64,000 nucleotides of DNA from NCBI RefSeq assembly GCF_001426525.1, contig NZ_LMEW01000023.1, forward strand, positions 124,001-188,000, read 5' to 3'. Shown here piece by piece: positions 51,554-60,200 of the stretch. This DNA is from Massilia sp. Root133. GTDB lineage: Bacteria; Pseudomonadota; Gammaproteobacteria; Burkholderiales; Burkholderiaceae_D. Position 1 is the stretch's first letter. Each line of letters starts with the position of its first letter. The notes beneath the pieces were generated by a model that was given only the letters and a program-made list of their open reading frames with translations, made no database searches and was not told the origin of the DNA. Both the position numbers and the translations under genes were made by a program.

Positions 51554-52893
51554 CGATGGCGCGAGCGATCAGGACGGCCGTGGCCGCGGCCGCATTGCTG
51601 GCGCTGGCCGCCGGCAACGCGGGCGCGATCAGCCTGCAACAGGCCTACGAGGCGGCACTGAAGAACGATCCGCAGTACCGCATGCATTATTACGAGAAGG
51701 AATCGGCGCAGGAAAACGAGATCCTCGGGCGGTCGAACCTGCTGCCGCAGGTGTCGGCCAGCTATTCGGCGAACCGCAACGTGGCGGACCTCAACCAGTA
51801 TTCGTCGCAGTACAACATGTGGTTTCCGAGCCACCCCCGCTACATCAGCCGGTCGTCCGCCATCCAGGTGCGCCAGCCGATCCTGAACCTGGACGGCATC
51901 GTGCGCTACCGCCAGGGCAAGGTCCAGGCGAAGCAGGGCGCCCAGCAGTTCGAGGCGGATACGAACGACGTGATCCTGCGCGTCGTCGGTGCGTATGCCG
52001 ATGCCCTGTTCGCCGAAGACCAGGTGGAACTCGCGCGCGTGCAGCGCGATATGTACCAGGAGCAGATGAAGGTCAACGCGCGCCTGTTCGAAAAAGGCGA
52101 GGGCACGAAAACCGACATGCTCGAGACCAAGGCGCGGTTCGACCTCGCGGAAGCCCAGCTGGTGGAAACGCAGGACAACGCCCAGGCGATGCGCGACACG
52201 CTGGCCGGCGTCATCGGCATGGAACCCGGCACGCTCGACAAACTCGGGACGAATTTCCACTTCCAGCCGCTGAAGCCCGCGTCGATGGACGAGTGGCGCA
52301 ACATCGCGCTCGCGCACAATCCGCAACTGCTGTCCGCGCGCCTGGGTGTCGAGAACGCGCGCCTGGAGATCCAGCGCAACAAGGCGGGCCATGCGCCGCG
52401 CGTCGATTTCATCGCGGCCTACAGCAAGGACGACTCGGCGTCGCTGCAGACTTACCAGCAGAACTCCGTGAACCGCACGATCGGCGTGCAGGTCAACATC
52501 CCGATCTACCAGGGCGGCGCCATCAGCGCGCAGACGCGCCAGGCCGCCGACAACTGGAACCGCGCCCAGTCCGACCTGGACAACCGCACGAACCAGGTGC
52601 TGGTCGAGCTGCGCAAGGCCTACGACCTCGTGCAGAACAGCGTGGCCAAGGTCACGGCGCTGGAAACGGCCGTCGCGTCCGGCAAGGAGCTGATGGTCGC
52701 CACCGAGCAGAGCATCAAGGGTGGCGTGCGTATCAATCTCGACCTGCTCAATGCCCAGCAACAGTTGTACTCGAGCCAGCGCGATCTCGCGCAGGCGCGC
52801 TATTCCTACCTGCTCGGTCTGCTGCGCCTGCGCGCGGCGGCCGGCACGCTCGGCGACAGCGACGTGCGCGAAGTGGCGGCTTATTTCCGCTGA
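51550..52893 (+). CDS. TolC-family outer-membrane channel of type I secretion
   Basis: A 447-residue outer-membrane protein. Signal peptide ~1-26 (AVAAAALLALAAGNAGA), then ISLQQAYEAALKNDPQYRMH, the TolC family opening. Long helices (ANRNVADLNQYSSQYNMWFP and following, KVNARLFEKGEGTKTDMLET) alternate with barrel strands (TIGVQVNIPIYQGGAISAQT), and the structure repeats in two halves. The ATG at 51550 overlaps the adaptor's stop; ATG 51556 is also possible. It is the final gene of the secretion operon and is followed by a strong terminator. Confidence 0.92.
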   Translation: MTMARAIRTAVAAAALLALAAGNAGAISLQQAYEAALKNDPQYRMHYYEKESAQENEILGRSNLLPQVSASYSANRNVADLNQYSSQYNMWFPSHPRYISRSSAIQVRQPILNLDGIVRYRQGKVQAKQGAQQFEADTNDVILRVVGAYADALFAEDQVELARVQRDMYQEQMKVNARLFEKGEGTKTDMLETKARFDLAEAQLVETQDNAQAMRDTLAGVIGMEPGTLDKLGTNFHFQPLKPASMDEWRNIALAHNPQLLSARLGVENARLEIQRNKAGHAPRVDFIAAYSKDDSASLQTYQQNSVNRTIGVQVNIPIYQGGAISAQTRQAADNWNRAQSDLDNRTNQVLVELRKAYDLVQNSVAKVTALETAVASGKELMVATEQSIKGGVRINLDLLNAQQQLYSSQRDLAQARYSYLLGLLRLRAAAGTLGDSDVREVAAYFR

Positions 52894-52918
52894 CACGTTC
52901 TCTGTCTGACACTCACGA

Positions 52919-52950
52919 GGCCCGCTGCGTTCCGCGCAGCGGGCCTTTTT
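52919..52950 (+). terminator. Rho-independent terminator of the type I secretion operon
   Basis: An 11-base GC-rich stem (GGCCCGCTGCG paired with CGCAGCGGGCC), short loop and a T5 run, 25 bases after the TolC stop. Confidence 0.93.
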
Positions 52951-52961
52951 GTTGGCTATCC

Positions 52962-53004
52962 GAGAAGTAACAATTACACTCCGGAATGTAAGTAGTTACT
53001 TCTC
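52962..53004. other. Long inverted repeat upstream of the second DUF4214 gene
   Basis: GAGAAGTAAC (52962-52971) and GTTACTTCTC (52995-53004) are perfect inverted repeats, with a nested TTACA/TGTAA pair inside, forming a 15-base-pair stem with a small bulge and 8-base loop. No T-run follows. It sits 110 bases before the gene at 53114, where a regulator-binding site or leader structure would lie. Confidence 0.7.
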
Positions 53005-53113
53005 TTGAGAAATACTATCCATGAGGAACTCGGCCCGTTGCGCCTGAGTTCGGTGCGCCTCCCGTCCATCAATTCATGTAGCATGAATTTACAACTGTTA
53101 GATGGAGGCAGCG

Positions 53114-53695
53114 ATGGCTGACAATGTGAGTGAAATTCAGAAGCTGTATGTGGAATATTTCGGACGTCCCGCGGATCCCGAAGGCTTGAACTTCTGGGTC
53201 AGCGCCATGAACCAGGATCCGAACGTGATCACGCAGATCCAGCACGACTTTGCGACGTCGGCTGAATACCAGGCGAATTACGGCGGCAGGAGCAACCACG
53301 ACGTGGTGGAAGCGGTGTACCACAACATGTTTGGCCGCGAAGGCGATGCGGAAGGCGTGAAATTCTGGACCGACGCCCTCGACAACCACATCCTCAGCAT
53401 CGAGCACGTGGTCAGCGAGATGGTCAAGGCGGCGCAGACTGCGCACAATGCCGACAGTGTCGTCTTCAACGGCCGCCTCGCCGTCGCCGTCGAGTACACG
53501 AACCACCTCGACACGGCGGCCGAGATTTCGGCCTACATGGGACCGAAGGCGTTCGACATCTCGTCCGGCCTGATCGACTCGATCGTCGACCTCGCCAGCG
53601 CCGCCATGGCGCGCGACCCCGGCGTCATCGATGCCAATATCGCCCAGATCGTGGGCAGCGCACAGGGCGTCGAAGCGCCGCACTTCGTGGCTTGA
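53114..53695 (+). CDS. Small DUF4214-domain protein, paralogous to the RTX protein N-terminus
   Basis: A 193-residue protein with two DUF4214 units: IQKLYVEYFGRPADPEGLNF and VYHNMFGREGDAEGVKFWTD. The first closely resembles VVQQLYVSYFGRPADYYGLQ of the large surface protein at 45253, but there are no RTX repeats and no signal peptide. It may be a second, smaller secretion substrate or a partner of the large protein. GGAGG precedes the ATG at 53114, which was chosen over ATG 53102. It follows the secretion operon after a terminator and has its own inverted-repeat region instead of a Crp site. Confidence 0.82.
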   Translation: MADNVSEIQKLYVEYFGRPADPEGLNFWVSAMNQDPNVITQIQHDFATSAEYQANYGGRSNHDVVEAVYHNMFGREGDAEGVKFWTDALDNHILSIEHVVSEMVKAAQTAHNADSVVFNGRLAVAVEYTNHLDTAAEISAYMGPKAFDISSGLIDSIVDLASAAMARDPGVIDANIAQIVGSAQGVEAPHFVA

Positions 53696-53754
53696 ATCGG
53701 GTGAGGATGGCACGCACTCTGCGCAAGACGCGCTCGTGATTTACATCGTGCCGG

Positions 53755-53784
53755 CTCCCGCTGCAGTATCGGGCGGGAGTTTTT
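53755..53784 (+). terminator. Rho-independent terminator after the small DUF4214 gene
   Basis: CTCCCGC/GCGGGAG stem with an 11-base loop and T5 run (53780-53784). It ends two bases before the convergent trhO stop. Confidence 0.85.
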
Positions 53785-53786
53785 GA

Positions 53787-54683
53787 TTATGCGGCCGCGG
53801 CGTCCCCGGCGGCGGATTCGACCGTTGCCTTGCCACCCGCGCAATGCGGGCACGATTTCCCCACCACATACTCCGGCGACAACTGCTGCCGCGGCGTCAC
53901 GACGGCACGGCACGCGAAGCATTGCACGGTCTCCGTCGGTTCCAGCTTCGGATTGAGTGCGGTGCGATAGTCGAACACGAAGCAGTCGCCCGTGTAGTGG
54001 TCGCCGCCCACTTCCTCGAAATACTTCAGGATGCCGCCGTCGAGTTGATAAACGCGGTCATAGCCGATGTTTTGCATGTGGATCGCGGCTTTTTCGCAGC
54101 GGATGCCGCCCGTGCAGAACGTCACGACGGTCTTGCCCTTGAGCTCGTCCTTGTGTTTCTCGACGACTTCCGGGAATTCGCTGAACTTGTCGATGCGGTA
54201 GTCGAGCGTGTTGTCGAACGTGCCGACGTCGACTTCGAACGCGTTGCGGGTTTCCATCATGACGACCGGGACGCCGTCGTCGTCATGGCCCTGGTCGAGC
54301 CAGCGCTTGAGCGTCTTCGGCGCCACGGAGGGCGCCCGGCCCAGTTCAGGCTTGATCAGCGGCATGCGCATCGTGATGATTTCCTTCTTGATGCGAACCA
54401 GCATGCGGCGGTGCGACTGTTCGGTCGACACGCTTTCTTTCCACTCCAGGTCGGCCAGGCGGGCGTCGCTGTGCACCCAGGCGAGGTACTGGTCGATCTC
54501 CGCGCGCGGGCCGGAGACGAACATGTTGATGCCCTCCGGCGTCAGCAGGACCGTGCCCTTCAGGCCCAGCTCGTTGCACTTCGCCTGGTATTGCGGGCGC
54601 AATTCTTCGAGGTTGTCGAGGGTGACGAACTTGTAGGCGGCGATATTGACGTGCATGATCGTGAATGCGGGAGAACGTGACAT
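53787..54683 (-). CDS. trhO: tRNA uridine(34) hydroxylase TrhO (rhodanese-related)
   Basis: A 298-residue cytoplasmic enzyme needed for the oxygen-dependent route to 5-hydroxyuridine at the tRNA wobble position. The N-terminal UPF0176 domain (INIAAYKF-like: VNIAAYKFVTLDNLEELRPQ; GTVLLTPEGINMFVSG) is followed by a rhodanese domain with the catalytic Cys in VVTFCTGGIRCEKAA (~195-205), and a C-terminal Cys4 zinc-like motif (CFACRAVV and CPHCAGGK). The ATG at 54683 is used; ATG 54656 (MHVNIAAYK) is a shorter alternative. It is a lone gene between the surface-protein region and outer-membrane genes. Confidence 0.93.
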   Translation of the reverse strand: MSRSPAFTIMHVNIAAYKFVTLDNLEELRPQYQAKCNELGLKGTVLLTPEGINMFVSGPRAEIDQYLAWVHSDARLADLEWKESVSTEQSHRRMLVRIKKEIITMRMPLIKPELGRAPSVAPKTLKRWLDQGHDDDGVPVVMMETRNAFEVDVGTFDNTLDYRIDKFSEFPEVVEKHKDELKGKTVVTFCTGGIRCEKAAIHMQNIGYDRVYQLDGGILKYFEEVGGDHYTGDCFVFDYRTALNPKLEPTETVQCFACRAVVTPRQQLSPEYVVGKSCPHCAGGKATVESAAGDAAAA

Positions 54684-54766
54684 GAAGCCCGCTATTATAA
54701 GTCAGCTGCGGGCCGTACGCGTCGCTTTCCCGGCACGGACGTCCGTTCATGCACGCCGGACCAGCG

Positions 54767-55990
54767 TCAGAACCAGTAGCCGAGATTCAGCGTCAGGCCA
54801 CGGGTGACGTTGCTGCGCACGTAAGAGACGCCCGCACGCAGGAAGCTGTGGCGGTTCGAGGCGTTGCGGTTGGTGCCGAGCGTGACGCCGATCTCCTGGC
54901 TGTTGCTGACATACGGTTTCTCGCCCAGGTAGCGGGTGTCGATCAGCGAGAACTCCGCGGCCGTGTCGGCGCCGAAGGCCGTCGTCGGCAGCGAGGCCAT
55001 CAGGCCATTGCGCGTCATCTTCAGCTTGATGTCCGGATCGAACGAGTAATCGCCGCTGCGGAACTTGCCCGTTTTGTACAGGGCGATCATGTTGCCGACC
55101 GCGAGATCGACGCCGCCCAGGGGAATGACGTACGTGCTCATCAGCGAGGCGGATGCGACGGTGGAGACGGTGGCGCGGTCGAGCGACGCCACGGCGGAGT
55201 AGCGCACGCCCGGCGTCAGGGTCCAGTTGTCGCTGACCGGCAGGCGCACGGCCAGGCCGAGCCCGAAGTTGTAGGCGTGGGCGTTGCCCGTCTTCGCATC
55301 CATGATGGGCATGCTCAGCACGACCTGGCGCCGTGCGTCGCTGTCGCTCCGCCAGGTGTAGGAAAGGGGCAGGCTGGTCGTCTTGACCTGTTCGCCGCCG
55401 CCGCTCACGTTGTAGGTCGAGTAGCCCAGGCCGACGCCGATCAGGTTGTTCGGTGTGCCGGCCGTGCCGCCCGTGGCGATCTTGCTGGCGGTATCGAAGC
55501 CGGCTGCGAAGTCGGCGGTGCCGAGCATCGGGATGAGGCCGCCGGCGCCGGTCAGGGCGCTCGAGGCCGAGTGCTGCGACTGGTAGCGCAATACCTTGCC
55601 GAGGATATCGGATTTCTTCAGGAATTCGACGAGTTGTTCCTCGGAGTCGTCACGCGTCGCGCCCGTGAAGGCGCCGCTCATGCCGAGTTCCGGGAAGTTG
55701 TAGCTCAGCGTGGTGGAGGCGGTCGCGTAGCGCAGGACGACGTTGATGTCGTCGAAACGGCCTTGCGCCTGGGCGACCGAGTTGTCCCGGTAGCCGCTAT
55801 TGCTCAGCGTGAAGTTCTTTGCAGAGTCGATGAAGGTATCGACGTTGGACGCGCACAGCGTCTGGCCTGCCGTGCCGTTCACGTCCGCGCGAAAACCGAA
55901 CGATTTCTGGCAATCCAGTTGTTGGGCGGCCGCCGGCAGCGCCATGGTGCCCGCCAGTGCGACGATAAGAGTCGTTTGCTTCAAATGCAT
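54767..55990 (-). CDS. Predicted outer-membrane beta-barrel protein (hypothetical)
   Basis: A 407-residue secreted protein. Signal peptide ~1-22 (TTLIVALAGTMALPAAAQQ). After a soluble stretch with two cysteines (LDCQKSF and TLCASNVD), the C-terminal half alternates polar and hydrophobic residues in barrel-like strands (LIGVGLGYSTYNVSGGGEQV, NFGLGLAVRLPVSDNWTLTP, LTLNLGYWF) and ends with the aromatic Phe used for outer-membrane insertion. I do not recognise the family. The 231 bases upstream are very AT-rich, with a repeated TTAATAATT, and are shared with the divergent mipA-like gene. Confidence 0.7.
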   Translation of the reverse strand: MHLKQTTLIVALAGTMALPAAAQQLDCQKSFGFRADVNGTAGQTLCASNVDTFIDSAKNFTLSNSGYRDNSVAQAQGRFDDINVVLRYATASTTLSYNFPELGMSGAFTGATRDDSEEQLVEFLKKSDILGKVLRYQSQHSASSALTGAGGLIPMLGTADFAAGFDTASKIATGGTAGTPNNLIGVGLGYSTYNVSGGGEQVKTTSLPLSYTWRSDSDARRQVVLSMPIMDAKTGNAHAYNFGLGLAVRLPVSDNWTLTPGVRYSAVASLDRATVSTVASASLMSTYVIPLGGVDLAVGNMIALYKTGKFRSGDYSFDPDIKLKMTRNGLMASLPTTAFGADTAAEFSLIDTRYLGEKPYVSNSQEIGVTLGTNRNASNRHSFLRAGVSYVRSNVTRGLTLNLGYWF

Positions 55991-56221
55991 GAGTTTAACC
56001 CGTAGTTAATAATTGTTGTGGTGTAGCATTATATTTATGAGAAGATTAATGTTGACCATCATTTAATAATTATTGTTGTTATTTGGTCGCGATCTTTTGC
56101 CGCCGCGTTCGGCGGGACAAAGTCGGCTCATAAAAGTTCGCTGGCGCATATGAGCCGCCGCAAACGGCCGTATTGACGTCTCCCCTTAGGATGGTTTGCA
56201 TCTTTCAACGAGGGGTGAATC

Positions 56222-57100
56222 ATGACGAAGCCAACATTATTCGGGACCGGGTTCGCGCTGGCCGGCGCCCTCCTGTTCGCGGCGCATGCGGGCGCGCAGG
56301 AAGTGATCCCGGTCGAGATGCCGCAGGAAGTCAATATGGTGGGAGCGGGTGCGTTCGGGCTACCGGACTTTCCCGGTTCCGAGGATTACCATGCCGAAGG
56401 TGCGGGTTTCCTGCATGCGAACTTCGGCAATGGCATGTGGCTGCGCGTGATCGGCCCGGAGGTCAAGCTGAACGTGCTGCCGTCCAACATGAACCTGCCG
56501 CAGACCTTTATCCCGCTCAACAGCCTGCGGGCCGGTTTCCTGTACCGGGCGCGGCCGACGCGCGACACGGACGTCGACGATGCCGTCGTGCGCCAGATGC
56601 GCCGGATCCCGGCCGCGTCCGAGCTGGGCATCTTTGCCAGCTACGACCTGCCGATGGCCGGCGACCCGCTGCACAAGATCGTGTTCAGCGGCGACGTCGC
56701 GTGGAACACGAACAATCTGTACACGGGCGCCACCGGCAGCATCAAGGCGACGTATTTCTATCCGTTCCCGCAGGGCCTGGGCGGGCGGCCGCTGCTCGGC
56801 TCGGCCGGCTTCAGCCTGTTCTTCGCGAGTGACCATTTCAACGACCGTTATTTCGGCATCAACGGCGCGGATCTCGCCGCGTTCCCGGAGCAGGGCGGGA
56901 CGCCATACCGGGCCGAGGGCGGGCTCACGTCGATCCGGGTCCCGTTCCAGCTGATGTCGCAGTTCGACCGGCACTGGGGCGTCACCCTGGCCGGGCGCTA
57001 CGAGCGGCTGCTGGGGGATGCGAAGGACAGCCCCATCGTGGACCGACGCGGGAGTTCGAACCAGTGGGTGTTCGGGGGCGCGATCCATTACGCGTTCTGA
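56222..57100 (+). CDS. MipA/OmpV family outer-membrane protein
   Basis: A 292-residue outer-membrane protein. Signal peptide ~1-25 (FALAGALLFAAHAGA), then VNMVGAGAFGLPDFPGSEDY, which is the MipA/OmpV opening (mature chain starting with a short strand and the P-x-x-x-G-S-D-Y-like motif). Barrel strands follow (ELGIFASYDLPMAGDPLHKI, HWGVTLAGRYERLLGDAKDS) and the protein ends in WVFGGAIHYAF with terminal Phe. MipA was described as a scaffold for murein enzymes; many OmpV proteins have no proven role. AGGGGTG precedes the ATG. Repeat copy D begins 8 bases after the stop. Confidence 0.88.
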   Translation: MTKPTLFGTGFALAGALLFAAHAGAQEVIPVEMPQEVNMVGAGAFGLPDFPGSEDYHAEGAGFLHANFGNGMWLRVIGPEVKLNVLPSNMNLPQTFIPLNSLRAGFLYRARPTRDTDVDDAVVRQMRRIPAASELGIFASYDLPMAGDPLHKIVFSGDVAWNTNNLYTGATGSIKATYFYPFPQGLGGRPLLGSAGFSLFFASDHFNDRYFGINGADLAAFPEQGGTPYRAEGGLTSIRVPFQLMSQFDRHWGVTLAGRYERLLGDAKDSPIVDRRGSSNQWVFGGAIHYAF

Positions 57101-57107
57101 ATATGAC

Positions 57108-57186
57108 CGTCGTCCCTGCGAAAGCGGGAACCCATACCGAGTCGATCAGGACGCTCAGCATGGGTTCCCGCCTCCGCGGGAACGAC
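57108..57186. repeat. Paired inverted-repeat element, copy D
   Basis: Left arm 57108-57135 and right arm 57155-57186 are imperfect reverse complements (GTCGTCCC...GGGAACCCAT / ATGGGTTCCC...GGGAACGAC), each arm a hairpin. It lies between mipA and dnaE, which run in the same direction, unlike the other three copies. Confidence 0.82.
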
Positions 57187-57263
57187 TTGCTGAGGTCTTG
57201 TCAAGAGGAACACGGTGCCTGGATGCAACCCTCCATTCCGGCCGTCCGAGGTAAAATGACAGG

Positions 57264-60200
57264 ATGACTTCCCCGATCTTCACCCACCTCCGCGTCCATA
57301 CCGAATACTCGATCGTCGACGGCCTCGTCCGTATTGACGACCTCGTGGCTGCCGCCGTCAAGGACCAGCAGCCGGCGGTGGGTGTCACCGACCTGGCCAA
57401 CGCCTTCTGCCTCGTGCGCTTCTATAAAGCGGCGCGCGGCAAGGGCGTCAAGCCGATCGTCGGGGTGGATGCGTGGATCACGAACGACGAGAACCGCGAC
57501 AAGCCGTTCCGCCTGCTCATCCTGTGCAAGAACAAGACGGGCTATCTGCAGCTGTGCGAGCTCGTGTCCAAGGCGTGGCTGACGAACCAGTACAAGGGCC
57601 GGGCCGAGATCCGCGTCGAGTGGCTGGAAGCGCTCGCAACCTCCGTCTCCACGCTGGAGCCGGACGTGCCGCAGTCGAATGGCCTGATCGTCCTGTCGGG
57701 CGCCCAGTTCGGCGACATCGGCCAGGCCATCGACAACGGCGACCTGGACAAGGCCGAGGCGTGCGCGCGCCGCTGGGCGCAGCTCTTCCCGGGGCACTTC
57801 TACGTGGAGATCCAGCGCGCCGGCCAGCCGAACCAGGAACAGCAGGTGCGCCATTCGGTGGCGCTGGCGAACCGGCTCGGGCTGCCCGTCGTCGCGACGC
57901 ACCCGGTGCAGTTCATCAGCAAGGACGAATTCATCGCCCACGAAGCGCGCGTCTGTATCGCCGAGGGCGAGATGCTGGCCAACGCCAAGCGCGTGCGCCG
58001 CTTCAATGAAGGCATGTGCTTCAAGTCGCAGGCCGAGATGGCCGAGCTGTTCAAGGACTTGCCGGGCGCGCTCGCCAACTCTGTCGAGATCGCCAAGCGC
58101 TGCAACGTCACGCTGACGCTCGGCAAGCCGCAGCTGCCGAACTTCCCCACGCCGGGCATGACGATCGACGAATTCCTCGTCGCGGAAACGAAGAAGGGCC
58201 TGGAAGAGCGCCTCATCGAGCTGTACCCGGATCCGGTGCAGCGCGAGAAGGAGCGCCCGCGCTACGAAGCCCGCCTGGAGTTCGAGAACAACACCATCAT
58301 CAAGATGAAGTTCCCGGGCTACTTCCTCATCGTGGCGGAGTTCATCCAGTGGGGCAAGAACAACGGCGTGCCGATCGGTCCGGGCCGCGGCTCCGGTGCG
58401 GGTTCGCTCGTCGCGTACGCGCTCAAGATCACCGACCTCGATCCGCTGAAATACAACCTGCTGTTCGAACGTTTCCTGAACCCGGAACGCGTCTCGATGC
58501 CCGACTTCGACATCGACTTTTGCCAGGAAAAGCGGGAACTCGTCATCCAGCACGTGAAGGACCTGTACGGCCGCGACGCCGTGTCGCAGATCGCCACGTT
58601 CGGTACGATGGCGGCGAAGGGCGCGATCCGCGACGTGGGCCGTGTGCTCGACTTCGGCTATAACTTCTGCGACGGCATCTCGAAGCTGATTCCGTTCAAG
58701 CCGGGCAAGCCCGTGTCGATCGCCGAGGCGATCGAAGAAGAGCCGATGCTGAAGGAACGCCTCGAGAACGAAGAAGAAGTGAAGCAACTGCTCGATCTCG
58801 CGCAGCAGGTCGAAGGCATCACCCGCAACATCGGCATGCACGCGGGCGGCGTCCTGATCGCGCCCGGCAAGCTGACGGACTTCTGCCCGCTGTACACGCA
58901 GGGCGGCGACGCCGGCGTCGTGTCGCAGTACGACAAGGACGACGTGGAGGCGGCCGGCCTCGTGAAGTTCGACTTCCTTGGCCTGACCACTTTGACCATC
59001 CTCGACCGCGCCGTCAACTACATCCGCGCGCTCGATCCGGTCGACAAGGATTTCGAGCTGTCCAAGCTGCCGCTGACGGACCGGCCGACCTATAAACTGC
59101 TGACGGACGCGAAAACCGTCGCCGTGTTCCAGCTTGAAAGCCGCGGCATGCAGGGCATGCTGAAGGATGCGCGTCCCGACCGCTTCGAGGACATCATCGC
59201 GCTCGTCGCGCTATACCGTCCGGGCCCGATGGACCTGATTCCCGACTTCTGCAAGCGTAAGCACGGTGAGAAGTTCGATTATCCGGACCCGCGCACGGAG
59301 TCGATCCTGTCCGAGACCTACGGCATCATGGTCTACCAGGAGCAGGTGATGCAGATGGCGCAGATCGTCGGCGGCTATTCGCTGGGCGGCGCGGACATGC
59401 TGCGCCGCGCGATGGGCAAGAAGAAGGCCGAGGAAATGGCCGAGCACCGCGCGATCTTCCGCGCCGGCGCCGCGAAGGACGGCCTGACGACCGAGAAGGC
59501 CGACGAGATCTTCGACCTGATGGAGAAGTTCGCGGGCTACGGCTTCAACAAGTCGCACGCGGCCGCGTACGCGCTGCTGTCGTATCACACGGCGTACCTG
59601 AAGGTCCACCACACCGCCGCGTTCATGGCAGCCAACATGTCGCTGGCCATGGAAGACACGGACAAGATCAAGATCCTCGTCGAGGACTCGATCGACATGT
59701 GCGGCCTGACGATCCTGCCGCCGGACGTCAACGAATCGCAGTTCCGCTTCACGCCGGAAGGCCCGCCGCCGTCCGTCACGGGCAAGCCCGTCAAGAACAT
59801 CCGCTACGGCCTCGGCGGCGTGAAGGGCGCGGGGCAGGGCGCGATCGAGGCGATCATCGCCGCGCGCGAATCGGGCGGCAGGTTCAAGGACCTGTTCGAC
59901 TTCTGCAAGCGCGTCGACCGCAAGCAGATCAACCGCCGCACGATCGAATCGCTGATCCGCGCGGGTGCGATGGACTGCTTCGGCATCGACCGCGCGGTGC
60001 TGCTGGCATCGGTCGCCTTCGCGATGGAAGCAGCGGGACAGGCCGCCGCCGCCGCCAACCAGGTCAGCCTGTTCGGCGGCGACGATTCCGACCTCGTCGC
60101 GCCGCCCGACTATGTGAAGGCGACGCCGTGGACGGACCGCCAGAAGCTGGCCGAGGAAAAGACCGCGCTGGGCTACTACTTGTCCGGTCATATGTTCGAC

